From Streptomyces noursei ATCC 11455 (GTDB lineage Bacteria; Actinomycetota; Actinomycetes; Streptomycetales; Streptomycetaceae), in the NCBI RefSeq assembly GCF_001704275.1, contig NZ_CP011533.1, positions 4,030,001-4,094,000 of the forward strand: DNA of 64,000 nucleotides, in the 5' to 3' direction. The position numbers and the translations under genes are program-made. A model generated the notes under the pieces. That model had not been told where the DNA came from. It was given only the letters and a program-made list of their open reading frames with translations, and did no database searches. Below, piece by piece: positions 8,986 to 17,793 of this stretch (positions are counted from its first letter, which is position 1; the number at the start of each line of letters is the position of its first letter).

Positions 8986-9657
8986 GTGGAAGAGACCATC
9001 GGAGTCACAGGAGCCCCGCAGATCCCCAAACAGCGCGGCGAGCAACTCATCGAAACTGCGGTGCGTTACGCGGAGGAGCGCCATTGGGAGGTGTTCCCCG
9101 GCGCATGGCTGGAGCACGACGGCGACCGGCCGCGCTGCTCGTGCGACGCGGCCAACTGCCCCTTGCCCGGCGCCCATCCGACCGCGCCGGGCTGGGCCGG
9201 CACGGCCACCGGCAGCGCCAGCGCGGTCCGCCGGATGTGGAGCAAGCACCCGCGGGCATCGATCCTGCTGCCCACGGGCCGGACGTTCGAGGCTCTCGAC
9301 GTGCCGGAGATGGCGGGCTGCCTGGCGCTGGCCCGTATGGAGCGGCTGGGCGTGACACTCGGCCCGGTGACCCGCACCCCCGACCGCCGGATGCTCTTCC
9401 TCGTCCTGCCCGGCGCCTCCGCGAAGGTCCCGGACCTGGTGCGGAACCTCGGCTGGGCGCCGGCCGCCCTCGACCTGATCTGCCGCGGCGAGGGCGAGTA
9501 CATCGCCGCCCCGCCGACCCGGGTGGGGCCGCACGGCGCGGTGCAGTGGGCGCGCCGCCCCACCGCCACCAACCGCTGGCTGCCCGACGCGGAAGAGCTG
9601 ATCAGCCCGCTGGCGTACGCCTGCGCCCGCGACGCGGCGGCGATCCGCGCCCGCTGA
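8986..9657 (+). CDS. Bifunctional DNA primase/polymerase-like (prim-pol N-terminal) protein
   Basis: About 223 aa. It resembles the prim-pol domain (AEP superfamily) used in plasmid and phage primases, here as a short chromosomal stand-alone version common in Streptomyces. Visible segments include the start of the fold (LIETAVRYAEERHWEVFPGAWLE), a Cys/His cluster CSCDAANCPLPGAHPTAPGW that could bind zinc, and RGEGEYIAAPPTRVGPHGAVQW near the end. The canonical DxD/DhD metal motif is not obvious, so catalysis is doubtful. The GTG at 8986 is chosen; no clear Shine-Dalgarno is seen, and a TTG at 8959 is the alternative. It diverges from the HTH-TPR regulator. Confidence 0.75.
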   Translation: MEETIGVTGAPQIPKQRGEQLIETAVRYAEERHWEVFPGAWLEHDGDRPRCSCDAANCPLPGAHPTAPGWAGTATGSASAVRRMWSKHPRASILLPTGRTFEALDVPEMAGCLALARMERLGVTLGPVTRTPDRRMLFLVLPGASAKVPDLVRNLGWAPAALDLICRGEGEYIAAPPTRVGPHGAVQWARRPTATNRWLPDAEELISPLAYACARDAAAIRAR

Positions 9658-9754
9658 CACAGGTCCGAACCGGTTTGTCAGCGCCTGCCCGTATCGTGGG
9701 ATGCCTGGACGGGGGCCAGGTCCCGGCCCCTGCGGGGACGTCGAAGGGCAGGCC

Positions 9755-10594
9755 GTGGCCAGCGAACCGGAGAAGAAGCAAGAGCAATACGGGTCGGTCG
9801 CGACCCCGGGCGGTGCCCTGGCCGGCCCGCCCGCGGTCCGCATCGAGGGCCTGTGGAAGCGGTTCGGCGAGCAGACCGCCGTCCACGGCATCGACCTGAC
9901 CCTGCCCGCGGGCCACTTCATCGGCCTGGTCGGCCCCAACGGCGCGGGCAAGACCACCACGCTCTCCATGGTGACGGGCCTGCTGCGGCCCGATTCCGGA
10001 CGGGTCGAGATCGGCGGGCACGACGTCTGGCAGGACCCGGTGGGGGTCAAGTCCCGGATCGGCGTGCTGCCCGAGGGACTGCGCCTGTTCGAGCGGCTCT
10101 CCGGGCGCGAACTCCTCGCCTACATAGGCAGGTTGCGCGGCCTCCCGGGCGCCGAGGTGGACAAGCGGGCCGGCCAGCTGCTCGACGTGCTCGACCTGTC
10201 CGGCTCCCAGCACAAGCTCGTCGTGGACTACTCCACGGGCATGCGCAAGAAGATCGGGCTGGCCGCCGCGCTGCTGCACAACCCGGAGATCCTCTTCCTG
10301 GACGAGCCCTTCGAGGGCGTCGACCCGGTGTCGGCGCAGACCATCCGCGGCGTCCTGGAGCGCTACACCTCCTCCGGGGCGACGGTGATCTTCTCCAGCC
10401 ATGTCATGGAGCTGGTCGAGTCGCTCTGCGACTGGGTCGCGGTGATGGCCGCCGGCCGGATCCGCGCACAGGGTCCGCTGGCCGAGGTGCGCGGCGCCGC
10501 ACCCTCGCTCCAGGACGCGTTCCTCGAACTGGTCGGCGCGCGTGGCCGCGGCGCCGGGCAGAACCTCGACTGGCTGGGCGGCGGCGCCCGATGA
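9755..10594 (+). CDS. ABC transporter ATP-binding protein
   Basis: About 279 aa ATPase with Walker A GPNGAGKT (residues 60-67), an LSGG-type signature reading YSTGMRKK (about 159-166) and Walker B ILFLDEPFEG (about 179-188). It has an H-loop region SSHVMELVESL. The Q-loop position reads LPEGLRLFERLS, without the usual Gln. It powers the membrane protein encoded next; the stop overlaps that ATG (ATGA), showing translational coupling. The GTG at 9755 has AAGGGCAGG upstream; an ATG at 9701 would add 18 Gly/Pro-rich residues. It belongs to the drug/lipid-export type (CcmA-like). The substrate is unknown. Confidence 0.88.
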   Translation: MASEPEKKQEQYGSVATPGGALAGPPAVRIEGLWKRFGEQTAVHGIDLTLPAGHFIGLVGPNGAGKTTTLSMVTGLLRPDSGRVEIGGHDVWQDPVGVKSRIGVLPEGLRLFERLSGRELLAYIGRLRGLPGAEVDKRAGQLLDVLDLSGSQHKLVVDYSTGMRKKIGLAAALLHNPEILFLDEPFEGVDPVSAQTIRGVLERYTSSGATVIFSSHVMELVESLCDWVAVMAAGRIRAQGPLAEVRGAAPSLQDAFLELVGARGRGAGQNLDWLGGGAR

Positions 10595-12207
10595 GCACCG
10601 AAGCCACCGCCCCCGCCGCACTGGTCCCGGTCTTCGTCCGGCTCAAGCTGACGCTGCTGCGCAACGGCCTGCGCCAGTCGACGGGACGCACCGCCGCCTA
10701 CGTCCTCTCGGCCGTGGTCGGCCTGCTCTTCACCGCCGCGATCGCGCTCGGTCTGCTGGCGCTGCGCGGCAATCCGCACGCCGGGACGCTCGCCGTCGTC
10801 CTCACCGGGATCCTCACCCTGGGATGGGCGGTGATGCCGCTGTTCTTCCCCACCGGCGACGAGACGCTGGACCCGACCCGGCTGGTGATGCTGCCGCTGC
10901 GGCCCCGCCCGTTGATCCGTGCGCTGCTGGTGACGTCGCTGGTCGGCCTCGGCCCGCTCACCACCCTGGTCCTGGCGACCGGCGCGGTGATCGCGGTCGC
11001 GGACGGGCCGGCCGCCGCGGTCGTCGGCGTCCTGGCCGTCGCCCTGGTGGTGCTGGTGTGCGTCGCCCTGGCACGGGCCGTCGCCACCGCCTCGGTGCGG
11101 CTGCTGACCAGCCGCCGGGGCCGCGACCTCGCCGTCCTCGGCGGCCTGTTCGTCGCGTTCGGCGCCCAGGGCGTCAACATCGCCGCGCGGCAACTGGGCA
11201 GCCCGGACGGCCTGTCCGTCCTGGAGCCGCTGGGCGAGGTGCTGCGCTGGATGCCGCCGGCCTCCGCGCTCGGCGCCGTGGACGACGCCGGGCACGGCGC
11301 GTACGGGCGCGCGGCGGCCGGCCTGGCACTGGCGATAGCGGCCCTGGCGCTGCTCCTGTGGTGGTGGCAGCGGACCCTGACCGCCCTGATGACCTCGCCG
11401 GACTCCTCGACCCTCCAGGCCGTGGAGAAGGACAGCGCACGCCGGCCCGCCGGCGAGCAGCGCGGGCTCGCGCGACTGCTGCCCGACGGGCGCACGGGCA
11501 CCGTCATGCTGCGGACGCTGCGCTACGCCTGGCGCGACCCGAAGTCGAAGATGTCCTGGGCGATGGCGCTCGGCCTCGGCCTGCTGCTGCCGGTCGTCTA
11601 CGCCGCCCAGGGCAACGGCAGCATCTACACCTCGTTCTCGGCGTCCGCGCTGCTCGGCCTGCAGATGTACAACCAGTTCGGGCAGGACACCTCGGCGTTC
11701 TGGATGGTGGCCTCGACGATCGCCACCCCGCGCGACGCCTTCCTGGAGCTGCGGGCCCGGGCGCTGACCCTGATGCTGGTGGCCGTCCCGTACGTCACGC
11801 TGGTCGTCGTCGGCGCCGCCGCCTTCATCGGCCCGTGGTCGTCCTTCCTGGAGGTCTACGGGCTCTCGCTGGGCCTCCTGGGCGCGCTGGTCGCCACGGG
11901 GGCGATGGCATCGGCGCTGTTCCCGTATTCCATCCCGTCGGACGGCAACAAGAACGTGGCACCCGGCCAGGCCGGCATCGCCTGGATCAGCCTGTTCGGC
12001 GGCTTCCTCACCGCCGCGGCACTGACCTCCCCGCTGCTGGCCCTGACCGTCTGGCTCCATGTGGCGGGCCTCTCGGGCCTGTTGTGGGTGCTGCTGCCGG
12101 CCGGTGCGGTGTACGGACTCGGGGTCGCGACGCTCGGGCTGCGCCTGGCGGCTCCCCGGGTGGCGGCGCGGCTGCCGGAGATCCTGGCGGCGGTCAGCAA
12201 GGGGTGA
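10591..12207 (+). CDS. ABC transporter permease, multi-pass
   Basis: About 538 aa with ten or more hydrophobic segments, starting with AYVLSAVVGLLFTAAIALGL and ending near GAVYGLGVATLGLRLAA. It is arranged as two helix groups separated by a hydrophilic stretch around RRPAGEQRGLARLLPDGRTG. It forms the channel for the ATPase encoded immediately upstream, with which it overlaps by 4 bp. Fused or duplicated permeases of this size are typical of actinomycete ABC-2-like exporters. The substrate cannot be told from sequence. The gene is followed by 127 bp and then an MFS gene on the same strand with its own promoter-like region. Confidence 0.85.
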   Translation: MSTEATAPAALVPVFVRLKLTLLRNGLRQSTGRTAAYVLSAVVGLLFTAAIALGLLALRGNPHAGTLAVVLTGILTLGWAVMPLFFPTGDETLDPTRLVMLPLRPRPLIRALLVTSLVGLGPLTTLVLATGAVIAVADGPAAAVVGVLAVALVVLVCVALARAVATASVRLLTSRRGRDLAVLGGLFVAFGAQGVNIAARQLGSPDGLSVLEPLGEVLRWMPPASALGAVDDAGHGAYGRAAAGLALAIAALALLLWWWQRTLTALMTSPDSSTLQAVEKDSARRPAGEQRGLARLLPDGRTGTVMLRTLRYAWRDPKSKMSWAMALGLGLLLPVVYAAQGNGSIYTSFSASALLGLQMYNQFGQDTSAFWMVASTIATPRDAFLELRARALTLMLVAVPYVTLVVVGAAAFIGPWSSFLEVYGLSLGLLGALVATGAMASALFPYSIPSDGNKNVAPGQAGIAWISLFGGFLTAAALTSPLLALTVWLHVAGLSGLLWVLLPAGAVYGLGVATLGLRLAAPRVAARLPEILAAVSKG

Positions 12208-12240
12208 TCCGACGGCCTCCTCGGGGCCGCACTCGACCGC

Positions 12241-12263
12241 TTGACATCAAGTTTGGTTGAGGT
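12241..12263 (+). promoter_or_regulatory. Promoter -35 with overlapping dyad for the MFS gene
   Basis: TTGACA at 12241-12246 overlaps an imperfect dyad ACATCAAG-TTTG-GTTGAGGT (12244-12263, 6 of 8 arm positions paired). This resembles operators of MerR-type regulators, but no such regulator gene is adjacent. No good -10 is seen. Confidence 0.35.
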
Positions 12264-12271
12264 TCGAGGGT

Positions 12272-12309
12272 GTGGGGGTGCCGGCCGGTGAACGGGCCGG
12301 CACCCCCAC
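12272..12309 (+). promoter_or_regulatory. Strong hairpin in the leader of the MFS gene
   Basis: A perfect 15-bp inverted repeat (arms 12272-12286 and 12295-12309, 8-nt loop), 25 nt before the ATG at 12335 and next to the GGGAG ribosome-binding site. It could end transcription from the upstream ABC operon or act as an attenuator or translation-control hairpin. Confidence 0.5.
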
Positions 12310-12334
12310 TCGTCTCTCCGCCCGGGAGCCCACC

Positions 12335-13891
12335 ATGCCGCCGACGCCCGCCCCCAGCCCCGACACCACCACCGCACCGACCACCGCGCCCGGCAGCGCA
12401 GTTGACGGACCCGACCGGACCGGACCGCCGGGCCCGACCGCCCGGCACACCCGCCGCCACGGCACGCCCCGCATCGCCGCCCTGGCCTCCGTCGTGGTGC
12501 TGGGCTCGCTGATGACCGTCCTGGACACCACGGTCGTCAACGTCGCACTCAACCGCCTCTCCGCCGACTTCCACGCGCCGCTGGCGGCCATCCAGTGGGT
12601 GGTCACCGGCTACACGCTCGCGCTGGCCGCCGTCATCCCGCTCACCGCCTGGGCGATCGGCCGATTCGGCACCAAGCGCCTGTACTTGCTGGCGATCGGG
12701 GCGTTCGCCCTGGGGTCCGCGCTGGCCGGGCTCGCCTGGAACATCGAGTCGCTGATCGCCTTCCGGGTGCTTCAGGGACTGGCCGGCGGCGCGGTCTCCC
12801 CGGTCGGCATGACCATCCTGATCCGGGCCTCCGACCCGGCGCACCGCGGCCGGATCATGAGCATCCTCGGCATACCCGTCCTCGTCGGCCCGTTGATCGG
12901 CCCGGTCCTGGGCGGCTACCTGGTCGACCAGGTCTCCTGGCGCTGGATCTTCCTGATCAACGTCCCGATCGGCCTGCTCGCCCTCCTGCTGGGCGCCCGC
13001 CTCTTCCCCCGGGACACCCCGCAGCCCACCCGCCGGCTCGACGTGCCCGGCCTGCTGGCCCTCTCCCCCGGTCTCGCGCTGCTCCTCTACGGCCTGAGCA
13101 CCGGCGCCGAACGCCACGCCTTCGCCTCCCCCGGCGCACTGCTGCCGACCCTGCTCGGGGCCGCCCTCGTCGCGGCCTTCGTGGTCCGCGCACTGACCGC
13201 GGCCGAGCCGCTGCTCGATCTGCGCCTGCTGCGGCACCGCCCGTTCGGCACGGCGGTCGCGACCCTGGCGCTGTTCACCTGCGGCTACTTCGGCTCGATG
13301 ATGCTGCTGCCGCTCTACTACCAGGTCGTCCGCGGCCAGAGCGCCACCGGCGCCGGGCTGCTGGGCATTCCGCAGGTGCTGGCCACCGGCATCACCATGC
13401 AGTTCGCCGGCCGGCTCGGCGACAAGGTGGCACCGGGCAAACTCGTGCCCACGGGAGTGGTGTTGGCCGCCACCGGCTTCCTCGCTTTCACCACCCAGGT
13501 GGCCGCCGACACCCCGTACGCGGTCCTGATGGCCGCGCTCGCCCTGATGGGCATCGGCGTCGGCATGACGATCATGCCGACCATGGCCGCGGCGACCCGG
13601 AGCGTCGACGCCGACCGCATCCCGGTCGCCTCGACCACGATGACGATCATTCCGCAGCTCGGGGCCTCGGTGGGCGGCGCGCTGATGTCCGTCCTCCTGG
13701 CCGGGGCGCTGACCGACCGCCTCCCCCGCTCGCTGTCCGGGGGCCTGGAAGCCGTCCACGCCCTGCCGCGTACCGCGGTGCGGCACCTCGCGCCGCAACT
13801 GGCCGACGCGTTCCAGCACACGTATGTCTGGGCGGTGGGTTTCGTGGCACTGGCGGTCCTCCCGGCCGTGTTCCTGCCGCGACGGCGGTAG
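12335..13891 (+). CDS. MFS multidrug exporter, DHA2 (14-helix) family
   Basis: About 518 aa. It is a proton-driven exporter of the EmrB/QacA type. Helix 1 carries LMTVLDTTVVNVALNRL, a motif D1 hallmark of DHA2 proteins; helix 5 has antiporter motif C as GPLIGPVLGGYL. Fourteen hydrophobic segments can be counted, ending in VWAVGFVALAVLPAVFL. ATG at 12335 with GGGAG 6 nt upstream; the preceding sequence is a structured leader. No drug-responsive regulator is adjacent, so control may be through the leader dyad and hairpin. The substrate is unknown. Confidence 0.9.
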   Translation: MPPTPAPSPDTTTAPTTAPGSAVDGPDRTGPPGPTARHTRRHGTPRIAALASVVVLGSLMTVLDTTVVNVALNRLSADFHAPLAAIQWVVTGYTLALAAVIPLTAWAIGRFGTKRLYLLAIGAFALGSALAGLAWNIESLIAFRVLQGLAGGAVSPVGMTILIRASDPAHRGRIMSILGIPVLVGPLIGPVLGGYLVDQVSWRWIFLINVPIGLLALLLGARLFPRDTPQPTRRLDVPGLLALSPGLALLLYGLSTGAERHAFASPGALLPTLLGAALVAAFVVRALTAAEPLLDLRLLRHRPFGTAVATLALFTCGYFGSMMLLPLYYQVVRGQSATGAGLLGIPQVLATGITMQFAGRLGDKVAPGKLVPTGVVLAATGFLAFTTQVAADTPYAVLMAALALMGIGVGMTIMPTMAAATRSVDADRIPVASTTMTIIPQLGASVGGALMSVLLAGALTDRLPRSLSGGLEAVHALPRTAVRHLAPQLADAFQHTYVWAVGFVALAVLPAVFLPRRR

Positions 13892-14082
13892 GGGGTTGTT
13901 GGGGCGGGGGCCGCCAGCGCGGATGCTGGTGGTGGGTGCCGGATGCGGGGCCTCCGGGGTCACCACGACGGCCCTGGTTCCCCTCACCCCCACCGGGCGG
14001 GGGCCGTCCGACACACGGGAGGGGGCCTGTGGGGCCGGGACGTTTTCCACAGCCTTCCCCGCCCCCGCACAACCGCTGTAGC

Positions 14083-14118
14083 GTCAACGCCGACGTCAAC
14101 ATCAACGTCAACGTCAAC
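14083..14118 (+). repeat. Hexanucleotide GTCAAC direct-repeat array
   Basis: Six in-register 6-bp units: GTCAAC at 14083, 14095, 14107 and 14113, ATCAAC at 14101, and the degenerate GCCGAC at 14089. The array lies 55 bp upstream of the likely GTG start (14174) of the membrane-protein operon, in a promoter position. It may be a multi-site activator array or chance drift. Confidence 0.5.
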
Positions 14119-14173
14119 GCGACGACGTGAACGAGGGGTGGTGGAAGCGGTGCCGCGCGCCGGAGTGGTGCTC

Positions 14174-16177
14174 GTGACGAGGTGGTTGGCGGCACTCTTC
14201 GCCGTCGGCACGGTGCTGCTCACCGCCGGCGGCGCGCACGCCGCACCCGCAGGCTCGGCCGCACCCGCAGGCTCGACCCCAGGTGCGGATGCCCCAAGCC
14301 AGTCCGCCTATCTCGCCGAGCAACTGCGGCGCGATCCGGTCTACATCAGCGACCAACTGCCGCGCGCCGTGCCCCGGTCGACGGCCCCCGCCTTCGCCGC
14401 GGAGGCAAAGCGACTGCACGTTCCGACATACCTCGTCGTGCTCCCGTTCCACACGTCCGGCGGCCCGGATTCCGGGCTGCTCGCGGGGATCCACGACCGC
14501 CTCGGGCGCAAGGGGCTGTATGTCTCGCTGTCCGAGATGGGCCTGATGGACGTGCAGACCTACGGGGTGAGCGTGCCGGGCGCACAGGACGCGCAGACCG
14601 CGACCACCTACGAGATGCCCATGGATGCCACGCCCCGCGAGGAGTTCCGGCACTTCGTCGACGTGCTCGCCTCGGGCCAGGCCAACCAGCGCGCCGACAA
14701 GGCCCGCGCCGCATACGGCGGCGCGTACAACTCCCATGAGCCGTCCGCGCTGCACACCTCGCAGACGGATCGGGAGGACCAGAGCTTCCTGACCGGCGTC
14801 GCGGTCACCGGGGTGCCGCTGTCCGCGCTGCTGATCGCGAAGTACACGGTGCGCAGGCGCCGGCTCCGGCGCGAGGAGGGCGAAGCGGGTTCCCCCGGCG
14901 GCCGGCGGTGGCCGCTGCTGGAGCTCGGCGCGCTGGCGCTCGCGGGACTGCTGGCCTTCACCGCGTCACGGGTGTTCGACGACACCACCACCGGGGACGG
15001 TTCGGTGCCGACGGCCGCCGACATGCGGGCCCGTGTCGACCGGGTCGCCGAGGGGCTCCGCCATGACCCGCTCTACGTCGACCCCGAGAGCCCGTCCTCC
15101 CTGGACGCCGGCCGGCGCGCCGAGTTGCGCAAGCGGATCGGCGCCCTGCCCGTCCCCGTCCTGATCGCCGTCGTGCCCACCTCGACGGACGACGAGTCGC
15201 AGGGCGACGAGGACCGCCTGGCGAAGGCGCTGCACGACCGGCTGCACCGTGACGCCCTGTTCGTCGTCACCGAACCGACGGGCGGCGGCATCGAGATCGT
15301 CAACTACGGCACCCCGGTGGACTCCGCGTATCTCTACGGCCGTCCCCGCGACCTCGTCTACGCGGATCCCACCACCGGCCCGCTCGGCTCCCAGCTGGAC
15401 AAGCTGGTCACCTACCTCTCCAAGGCCCCCGAGTCCCCGCACGCCGACCAGCCGTACCCACCGCGGCCCGCGCCGGACCCGGCCGCGGAGCAGAGGCTTC
15501 CCGGCCTGTTCAGCGGGGACTTCCGGGCCGGGCTGTTCATCGGCGGACTGGCCGCGCTGCTGCTCTTCGGACTGGTGGTGGCGGTCTGGACGCTCGCCCG
15601 CTCGCTGGCCCGGGGCCGCGCCCGGTCCCTGGCCGCCGCGGCGGCGCCCGTCCAGCCCCGGCAGTCGTGGCTGCGGCGCACCGCACGGGAGGAAGTGGCG
15701 GCGCTCACCGGCGAGTTGGAGCCGGCGAGCGACCTCCCGGAGCAGGCCCGGCGCCGAGCCTGGGAGTGCCTGGACGCGGCCGCGCTGCTGGTCGACGGCG
15801 ACAGCGACGGCCTCATCGACGATGATGCCACCCCGGCCAGCCTGGCCTGCGCGATCGTGCTGGCCCGGGCCGGCCGGGCCGCGGTCCGGGAGCCGTCCGC
15901 CGCGGCGCACATCTGCCACCGCAATCCGCTGCACGGCACGGCCGTCGAGCGGGCACCGAAGCCGCCGGCCGGCAGTCGCCGGGCGCCCCGGGGCCCGGTG
16001 TGCGCGGCCTGCCTGGAGACGCCCGGCGAGATATTGCGGCTGTACGGTGCGGACGGTTCCGGGCGCCAGGGCTACGGCCCCTATCCCCAGCATCCCGGTC
16101 CGCTGGCGTCGCTCGCCAAGGGCGCCGGCATAGATCAACTCACCCGCGAGGTACGGGAGTCCTTCGGTGTCCACTGA
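14174..16177 (+). CDS. Secreted/membrane protein with two repeated extracytoplasmic domains
   Basis: About 667 aa. The GTG at 14174 has GGAG 8 nt upstream and starts a clean signal peptide (TRWLAALFAVGTVLLTAGGAHA, cleavage before AP). Two copies of one domain follow. Copy 1 begins QLRRDPVYISDQLPRAVP and has YLVVLPFHTSG. Copy 2 begins LRHDPLYVDPESPSSLD and has PVLIAVVPTST. They are separated by membrane helices around residues 210-280, with another helix near GLFIGGLAALLLFGLVVAV. The cytosolic tail carries C-x-R-N-P-L-H-G and a later C-A-A-C, a possible zinc site shared with the next gene. Alternative starts are GTGs at 14138/14141. The function is unknown. Confidence 0.8.
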   Translation: MTRWLAALFAVGTVLLTAGGAHAAPAGSAAPAGSTPGADAPSQSAYLAEQLRRDPVYISDQLPRAVPRSTAPAFAAEAKRLHVPTYLVVLPFHTSGGPDSGLLAGIHDRLGRKGLYVSLSEMGLMDVQTYGVSVPGAQDAQTATTYEMPMDATPREEFRHFVDVLASGQANQRADKARAAYGGAYNSHEPSALHTSQTDREDQSFLTGVAVTGVPLSALLIAKYTVRRRRLRREEGEAGSPGGRRWPLLELGALALAGLLAFTASRVFDDTTTGDGSVPTAADMRARVDRVAEGLRHDPLYVDPESPSSLDAGRRAELRKRIGALPVPVLIAVVPTSTDDESQGDEDRLAKALHDRLHRDALFVVTEPTGGGIEIVNYGTPVDSAYLYGRPRDLVYADPTTGPLGSQLDKLVTYLSKAPESPHADQPYPPRPAPDPAAEQRLPGLFSGDFRAGLFIGGLAALLLFGLVVAVWTLARSLARGRARSLAAAAAPVQPRQSWLRRTAREEVAALTGELEPASDLPEQARRRAWECLDAAALLVDGDSDGLIDDDATPASLACAIVLARAGRAAVREPSAAAHICHRNPLHGTAVERAPKPPAGSRRAPRGPVCAACLETPGEILRLYGADGSGRQGYGPYPQHPGPLASLAKGAGIDQLTREVRESFGVH

Positions 16178-17426
16178 CCTTCGCCGCCGTCGTTCGCTGC
16201 GGTCCGCCCTTGCCGTCGGGGCGGCCTCCGTCGCGCTGCTCTGCGCCGTCGCGGGGCCCGCCACGGCCGCCGAGAGCCCGGGGCAGAAGATCGCCGACGC
16301 GCTGCGCACCTCGCCGGTGTACGTCGATCCGTCCCTCTCCTCGGCGGTCGGGCCGGACGACCAGCGCACGCTGGTGCAGAAGATCCGGCAGAGCCGACTC
16401 CCGATCCGGGTCGTGCTGGTCCCGCTGGTCGAGGGCGACAACTGGGGCGGCAAGCCGGAGCAGCTGATCGAGGTGGTGCACGAGCGAATGGGCGGTGGGC
16501 CGGCCATCCTCATCGCTCCCGGGCACTACCCCGACGACATCGAGGCCCGAGAGTGGCCCTCCGACGCCCACCAGGCGGAGCGCGCCGCCGCGTCGGTGTT
16601 CTTCGACGACGCCATGAAGGGCGCCGGGCTGACCAAGCGGATATCCCGGGCGATCGACCTCATCGAGGCCGGCGACGGCAACGCGGAATACGAGCGACGC
16701 ACCGCCGGTCTCGGCACCTCGGGCGGCGCCTCGCCGAAGAAGCCCGCGGCGCAGGGGACTTCCCCGGTCGTCCGGATCGTGACGCTGGCCGTCGGGCCGG
16801 TGCTGGTGCTCGCCGCGGCCTGGCTGCTGCTGCGGCGCCGGTCCCGGCTGCGCGACTTCGGGACGCCGTTCGCGATGCCCCGGTCCGTCTTCGCCGCCGC
16901 CCACCGGGCCGACGAGGAGGGGCTGCGCGAGCGGGCCGGCGAGGAGGTGGTGCGGCTCGGCGAGGAGGCCCGTGCCGCCACCGGCGATCCGGCGGCCATC
17001 GAGCGCGCCCTGGACGCCTATGCCGCGGCCGGCACGGTGCTGGACCGTGCCCGCGGCGTCCCGGATCTGGCGGGCGTGTTCGCGCTGGTCGCCGAGGGCC
17101 GGGCGGCGCTCTCCCCCGCCCGCGCCACGCTGCCGCTGTGCTTCTTCCACCCGCTGCACGGCCCGGCGACCCGCCGCATACCCTGGCGGCCCCTGGGCCG
17201 CCGGGAGCAACTCCGGGTCGCCGCCTGCGACGCCTGCCTCCGTGCCGTACGCACCCGCCGCGCGCCCGAGGTCCTCACGGACCGCCTGGACGACCGCCCG
17301 GTGCCGTACTTCGAGGTGCCCGCGGAGAAGAGCCTCTGGGCGGCCACCGGTTACGGCTCCCTGCTGTCGGGCGCCTCGCTCGCCGCGCGGGTCCAACGCG
17401 GGGACTTCACCCGCACCTTGGAGTGA
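16167..17426 (+). CDS. Membrane protein paralogous to the upstream gene product
   Basis: About 419 aa. The GTG start overlaps the end of the previous gene by 11 bp, so the two are coupled. It has a Sec signal (SLRSALAVGAASVALLCAVAGPATA, cut before AE), then a single copy of the repeated domain (ALRTSPVYVDPSLSSAVGP and LPIRVVLVPLVEGDN). One membrane helix follows (IVTLAVGPVLVLAAAWLLL), then a cytosolic helical region with the motif CFFHPLHG...CDAC, matching the neighbour's tail. The shared domain order suggests the two proteins work together at the membrane, perhaps as a heteromer. That is inference; no catalytic motif is recognised. Confidence 0.8.
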   Translation: MSTDLRRRRSLRSALAVGAASVALLCAVAGPATAAESPGQKIADALRTSPVYVDPSLSSAVGPDDQRTLVQKIRQSRLPIRVVLVPLVEGDNWGGKPEQLIEVVHERMGGGPAILIAPGHYPDDIEAREWPSDAHQAERAAASVFFDDAMKGAGLTKRISRAIDLIEAGDGNAEYERRTAGLGTSGGASPKKPAAQGTSPVVRIVTLAVGPVLVLAAAWLLLRRRSRLRDFGTPFAMPRSVFAAAHRADEEGLRERAGEEVVRLGEEARAATGDPAAIERALDAYAAAGTVLDRARGVPDLAGVFALVAEGRAALSPARATLPLCFFHPLHGPATRRIPWRPLGRREQLRVAACDACLRAVRTRRAPEVLTDRLDDRPVPYFEVPAEKSLWAATGYGSLLSGASLAARVQRGDFTRTLE

Positions 17427-17793
17427 GCGAACCGCCCTCGCGCAGCGCGACGGTGCCTCCGTCGGCACGGCGACACCCACCCGGCCCACCCCTTGCCCAA
17501 AACCCGGCACAACTTTTGTCCGGGGATTACCGTCGGGGGCTTCGACGGACTGTAATTCCTCTGAATTCGCCTTCAATTGGGCGAGGGTGGCGCCGAACCC
17601 TCGGGCCGTTATGCAGGAATTGCGGCGAAAGAGCCGGGACGCTCCCGTGTCGGCTGAATGGAAAGCGACGAGCACCCGCATTCCACGTTTCGACACGGCG
17701 GAAATCACACTCCTATGCTCCGCTCTCACAGTCGTTCGCACGCACTGGGCAACGGTGCTGTGCAACGGGGGAAGCAAGGACCTGGAGAGCGTT
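17427..17793 (+). other. 367-bp intergenic region upstream of lipoprotein gene
   Basis: No gene seen. It contains a small hairpin (TTCGCC...GGCGA, about 17567-17585) and must hold the lipoprotein promoter; no consensus -35/-10 pair stands out. Confidence 0.4.

Noticed and set aside
12194..14050. A minus-strand open frame of 618 codons opposite the MFS exporter
   Set aside because: The Gln/Gly/Asp-rich translation has no domain, and the plus-strand MFS motifs explain the region.
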